From positions 4,845,001 to 4,909,000 of the forward strand of contig NZ_CP011567.1 of assembly GCF_001655615.1 (NCBI RefSeq): 64,000 nt of DNA, given 5' to 3'. Below are positions 62,734-64,000 of the stretch, in pieces. The notes under the pieces were generated by a model. It saw nothing but the letters and a program-made list of their open reading frames with translations, was not told the origin of the DNA and did no database searches. The translations under genes and the position numbers were made by a program. This stretch comes from Pseudomonas sp. GR 6-02 (GTDB lineage: Bacteria; Pseudomonadota; Gammaproteobacteria; Pseudomonadales; Pseudomonadaceae). Every line of letters begins with the position of its first letter. Within the stretch, counting starts at the first letter, position 1.

Positions 62734-64000
62734 ATGCGTCTTGCTTCCACGAAAACTGCGGCGGCCTTGTGTGGTGGCCTGCTGCTGGCCATGAGTGTTC
62801 CAGCCAGTGCCGCAGTCGACGCCAAACTGCTCGACATGCTCAAGGCTAACGGTTCTATTTCCCAGGCGCAGTACGTTGAACTGCAAGCCGAACTGGCCAA
62901 GGATCAGAAGGCCCAGCAAATCGCGCAGCAGGCGCAGCAAGAGACCAACGAACAAATAGCGGTCGCCGCGAAGAAAGCCAACGAGTTGAGCGCCTTCGAC
63001 CAGAAGCTGGCCTGGGCCGCCAAGACCCAGTTCAAGGGCGACGTTCGCGTACGCCAGGAAACGGTCAAGATCGACGGCGAACCCAACAACGGTGGCCGTG
63101 ACAAGGATCGTCAACGCATCCGCGCCCGTCTGGGTGCCTACAGCGAAATCAACCCGCAAGTGGACACCGGCATCCGCATTGCCACCGGCGGCGGTGACGA
63201 TGCTCGCTCGACCAACCAGGACATGGACAACTACTTCGACAAGAAGCAGATCTGGCTGGATCTGGGCTACATCGACTACCACCCGGACGCCATCAAAAAC
63301 CTGCATGTGATCGGCGGCAAGATGCTGCAACCGTGGGTCAGCATGGGTGATGTGATCTGGGACAGTGATATCAATCCGGAAGGTCTGGCAGTGACCTACA
63401 AATACCCGCTGGGCAGCAGTGCCGAACTGTTCGGTAGCCTGGGCAACTACAACCTCAAGGACAACGTCGACGGCGAAGGCGTGCAATTTCGTCACGACCT
63501 GCGTCTGACCGCCGGCCAGTTGGGCAGCCGTTTCGCCATCACCGACAACCTGAAACTGACCGTCGGCGGCAGCGTCTATGCCTACCAGAACGACGAAGAC
63601 AGCCGTTGCACCGGCACCTCCACACCGTGCGCCCTGGCCGTCAACGGCAACTCGGCCAACAACGAGTTCCGCCTGTACGAAGGCTTCAGCCAGATCGATA
63701 TCGGCGGCCTGCCGATGCCGCTGTCGTTCTACGGCCAATACGTGAAGAACAACGATGCCGTGACCGATCAGGACACTGCCTGGCTAGTCGGTGCCAAATC
63801 GAAAGTCTTCGGTTTCAACCTCGACTACAACTACCGCGACGTGCAGCGTAACGCCGTGGTCGGCGCCTTCACCGACTCGGACTTCGCCAACGGCACCACC
63901 GGTTCTCGCGGTCACAAGTTCAAAGTCGGTTACGACATCGACAAGAACTTCGCCCTCGGTGCCACTTACTTCCTGACTAAAGCCGACTTCTCCAGCCGTA
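62734..64000 (+). CDS. Putative outer-membrane porin (3' end beyond the window)
   Basis: The visible 422 codons have a signal peptide (LAMSVPASAA), a short coiled coil (LKANGSISQAQYVELQAELA, then many Gln/Ala) and a beta barrel beginning TQFKGDVRVRQETVKIDGEP, with GGKMLQPWVSMGDVIWDSDI and many aromatic-ended strands. This is the plan of Pseudomonas putative porins of the Porin_5 type. The ATG at 62734 follows CGGAG. It is cut by the window edge. The substrate is unknown. Confidence 0.85.
   Translation, partial: MRLASTKTAAALCGGLLLAMSVPASAAVDAKLLDMLKANGSISQAQYVELQAELAKDQKAQQIAQQAQQETNEQIAVAAKKANELSAFDQKLAWAAKTQFKGDVRVRQETVKIDGEPNNGGRDKDRQRIRARLGAYSEINPQVDTGIRIATGGGDDARSTNQDMDNYFDKKQIWLDLGYIDYHPDAIKNLHVIGGKMLQPWVSMGDVIWDSDINPEGLAVTYKYPLGSSAELFGSLGNYNLKDNVDGEGVQFRHDLRLTAGQLGSRFAITDNLKLTVGGSVYAYQNDEDSRCTGTSTPCALAVNGNSANNEFRLYEGFSQIDIGGLPMPLSFYGQYVKNNDAVTDQDTAWLVGAKSKVFGFNLDYNYRDVQRNAVVGAFTDSDFANGTTGSRGHKFKVGYDIDKNFALGATYFLTKADFSSR

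Overview
The window looks like chromosome from a fluorescent Pseudomonas (P. fluorescens group). The evidence is a LapA-type adhesin with its own type I exporter, a gbuA/gbuR cluster with the gene content known from P. aeruginosa, REP palindromes of the Pseudomonas type between operons, and high GC everywhere except one AT-rich island at about 29.5-34.3 kb. No rRNA, tRNA, CRISPR array, prophage or classical IS was seen.

Layout. (1) 1-12.3 kb: a biofilm adhesin locus. A giant RTX adhesin runs leftward off the window edge (2253 codons visible: retention module, LapG-type TAAG site, two 250-residue and three 244-residue repeats, a vWA domain, RTX nonapeptides). Diverging from it are its TolC, ABC and HlyD-type export genes. 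No lapD or lapG is nearby, which fits a second, MapA-like adhesin locus. (2) 12.4-18.9 kb: a DTW-domain tRNA-modification gene and gbuR on the minus strand, then gbuA, an NTF2-like gene, an NCS1 permease and a sodium:solute symporter on the plus strand, for guanidino-compound use. Near-identical two-armed REP elements punctuate it. (3) 18.9-29.4 kb: small genes, a LysR/MFS pair, EamA and NCS1 transporters, a CvfB-like S1 protein, a TorF-type porin, a lipoprotein and a DUF899 protein.

(4) 29.5-48.7 kb: a contact-dependent inhibition locus on the minus strand in the order cdiB-cdiA-cdiI. It is followed by an AT-rich array of orphan immunity genes, toxin 3' ends and decayed fragments, interleaved with a REP-associated tyrosine transposase and two families of short repeats. 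CdiB exports the 4214-residue CdiA, whose C-terminal toxin starts at a VENN motif; the Imm42-like gene overlapping its stop codon should protect the producer. The downstream remnants look like a history of toxin swapping, with repeats sitting where toxin coding regions are cut. This is the most unusual part of the window.

(5) 48.9-64 kb: ordinary chromosome, with a DEAD-box helicase, a mechanosensitive channel, a YcaC-like hydrolase beside a LysR regulator, an EamA transporter, azoR, a LysR/hydrolase/cyclophilin/ABC-exporter run, aqpZ, a GNAT-like protein, and a porin cut off by the right edge.

Start codons were chosen from ribosome-binding sites and family starts, and often lie inside a longer open frame. 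Family names come from recognising motifs by eye; no database search was run.
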